In this document: piece after piece, positions 62,545 to 64,000 of the stretch
How the letters are laid out: the number at the start of each line of letters is the position of its first letter
How positions within the stretch are numbered: the first letter of the stretch is position 1
Assembly: GCF_030816615.1 (NCBI RefSeq)
Contig: NZ_JAUSYD010000001.1
Location: forward strand, 6,904,501 to 6,968,500
DNA length: 64,000 nt
Direction of reading: 5' to 3'
Source of the DNA: Streptomyces sp. B1I3
Lineage (GTDB): Bacteria; Actinomycetota; Actinomycetes; Streptomycetales; Streptomycetaceae
The notes under the pieces: generated by a model
What the model was told of the DNA's origin: nothing
The model's input: the letters and a program-made list of their open reading frames with translations, nothing else
The model's database searches: none
Translations under genes and position numbers: made by a program

Positions 62545-62574
62545 GCGGGGGGTGGCACACGTGCCACCCCCCGC
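62545..62574. terminator. Terminator of the bL37 gene
   Basis: GCGGGGGGTGGCAC and GTGCCACCCCCCGC, a perfect 14-bp stem with a two-base centre. Confidence 0.88.
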
Positions 62575-63155
62575 ATGCGTCTCCGGCGGCATCACGGCAG
62601 CACCCCCTGGCCCCCGGCGGGGGAGGCGGACCCCACGAGGACGCCGTCCGCCGGGCGGGGCGGGTCTGCTGTCCGGGAGTTGACCCTGCTGTCCGGCAGC
62701 GGGGTCGACCTTGTCCGGAACGCGAGCGGCGCGGTGTCTCCGGACGCGTGCTCGATGCCGATCTCGCTGCCGTTCGCCACCCCTGCCGACGTGAGGCGGC
62801 GGCTGTAGTTGCCGGGCTGCGTCCCCTGACCCGGATCGCCGGCCCCGGGCGTCCCTGACGCCTCATCAGTCACGCGGTGGGCGCACATCGGCGCGCATCT
62901 GCATCGGGCACCCGGCGGGCGAGATCGGCAGCCGTTGCCGCAGGAGGGGCTCCGGGTGTGCGGGCCGGGGCTCGTCGGCCTCTCCGGAAGGAGCCCTGCC
63001 GGCCGCGAGGCGGGGCCCGTTCCGGGGGAGCGGGCAGGTGTCCGGGACATCGCACCTGCGTAGGCCCTGGGGTTTCCACCTCCCGCGACCGAGGCCTTCG
63101 CGACTGTGGCCTCTCCGGGCTGCCCCTCCCGGCGCAGCCTCGCCCGCGACCGGTT
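62575..63155. other. About 580 bases without a gene
   Basis: Only chance frames on both strands. A weak hairpin GAGGCC...GGCCTC near 63,086-63,105 could end minus-strand transcripts of the dehydratase gene. Confidence 0.45.
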
Positions 63156-64000
63156 TCAGCGCACCAGGCAGGGGCGCTTGGCGTCGAACGTCCATCCCGG
63201 CACGAGGTACTGCATTCCGGCTGCGTCGTCCCGCGCCCCCAGAGCCTCCTTCCGGTAGAGCTCGTGCGCCGCGAGGAGGCGGTCCATGTCGAGCCGGACG
63301 CCCAGTCCGGGGGCGTCGGGGACGGCGATCTCGCCGCCGACGATCCGCGGCGGGGTGACGGTGAGCCGTTCCAGGCCCTCCTGCCAGATCCAGTGTGTGT
63401 CCAGGGCGTTGTACTCACCCGGGGCCGCGGCGCCGCAGTGCGTGACCATGGCGAGAGAGATGTCGAAGTGGTTGTTGGAGTGGCAGCCCCAGGTCAGGCC
63501 CATCGAATTGCACAGCTGGGCCACGCGCACGGAGCCCTGCATCGTCCAGAAGTGCGGGTCGGCCAGCGGGATCGACACCGACTGCAGGGCGAGGGCGTGG
63601 GTCAGTTGCCGCCAGTCCGTGGCGATCATGTTGGTCGCCGTGGGGAGCCCCGTGGCGCGGCGGAACTCGGCGAGCACCTCGCGCCCCGAGTAGCCGTCCT
63701 CGGCCCCGCAGGGGTCCTCGGCGTAGGCGAGCGTGCCCACCAGCGGCGAACACAGCTCAACTGCCTCGCGCAGCGACCACGCGCCGTTCGGGTCCAGGGT
63801 GATCCGGGCCCCGGGGAAGCGCTCCTTGAGCGCCCGTGCGGCCCTGACCTCCTCGGTGCCCGCCAGGACCCCGCCCTTGAGCTTGAAGTCCTGGAAGCCG
63901 TACAGGTCGTACGCCGCCTCCGCCTGGCGCACGATCGCCTCCGGCGTGAGGGCCTCCTCGTGCCGGAGGCGGTACCAGTCGACGTCCGAGCCGGGCTCGC
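63156..64000 (-). CDS. gudD: Glucarate dehydratase (enolase superfamily), partial
   Basis: The 3' part (about 281 codons) of a gene whose start lies beyond the right edge. Mandelate-racemase-type C-terminal barrel with the GlucD signatures: YGFQDFKLKGG (KxK-type base), DPNGAW (metal aspartate), EDPCGAEDGYSGREVLAEFRRATGLPTATNM, ADPHFWTM and WGCHSNNHFDISLAMVTH (catalytic His). It would dehydrate D-glucarate to 5-keto-4-deoxyglucarate. The N-terminal lid domain is not in the window. Confidence 0.93.
   Translation of the reverse strand, partial: EPGSDVDWYRLRHEEALTPEAIVRQAEAAYDLYGFQDFKLKGGVLAGTEEVRAARALKERFPGARITLDPNGAWSLREAVELCSPLVGTLAYAEDPCGAEDGYSGREVLAEFRRATGLPTATNMIATDWRQLTHALALQSVSIPLADPHFWTMQGSVRVAQLCNSMGLTWGCHSNNHFDISLAMVTHCGAAAPGEYNALDTHWIWQEGLERLTVTPPRIVGGEIAVPDAPGLGVRLDMDRLLAAHELYRKEALGARDDAAGMQYLVPGWTFDAKRPCLVR

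Noticed and set aside
1..64000. CRISPR array or other short tandem repeats
   Set aside because: No regularly spaced direct repeats were seen; the only repeated blocks are the att-like sites and the IS relics.

Overview
The window looks like chromosome from a streptomycete. It is GC-rich throughout, uses GTG and TTG starts, packs genes with ATGA overlaps, and carries the ectABCD osmolyte operon, a SigB/SigF-type sigma factor with PP2C, MarR and STAS partners, glpF-glpK and a 25-codon bL37 gene. No tRNA, rRNA or CRISPR array was found. All functional calls come from reading motifs; no database search was possible.

0-26.2 kb is an accessory island inserted at the 3' end of yjbQ (72-494). A large serine recombinase (562-2106) follows yjbQ directly. 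The other end of the island (about 26,098-26,176) carries a second yjbQ 3' tail. Two further sites (6918-6968 and 22,779-22,827) have the same core and imperfect palindromic arms as the right-end site, so the island reads as about three tandem units. Unit 1 holds the recombinase, an IS3 scrap, a split RibD-like reductase/deaminase pair and a 688-aa orphan. Unit 2 holds a nuclease/alkyltransferase-like fusion divergent from a SLATT membrane effector, a complete Wadjet operon (jetABCD) followed by a fifth gene of unknown function, and a 331-aa orphan. Unit 3 holds a three-gene operon of unknown function and a small membrane protein. The likely job of the island is defence, at least against plasmids.

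26.4-30.6 kb returns to ordinary genes: a secreted endonuclease I, an amino-acid permease, two small genes and a DUF3662 protein. 30.8-43.1 kb is a scarred zone. It holds a broken Tn3 transposase, a resolvase scrap, other transposase scraps and several regulator/target pairs (TetR with oxidoreductase twice, HxlR with a decayed flavin monooxygenase, XRE with a SnoaL-like protein). Three of the pairs have clear palindromic operators.

43.1-64 kb is mostly core or conserved: FKBP, glycerol kinase and facilitator, an acyl-CoA oxidase, ectABCD with a strong terminator, the sigma/phosphatase/MarR/STAS cluster, a methyltransferase, an SRPBCC protein, a FUSC exporter with its MarR regulator, bL37, and the 3' part of a glucarate dehydratase gene that runs off the right edge.
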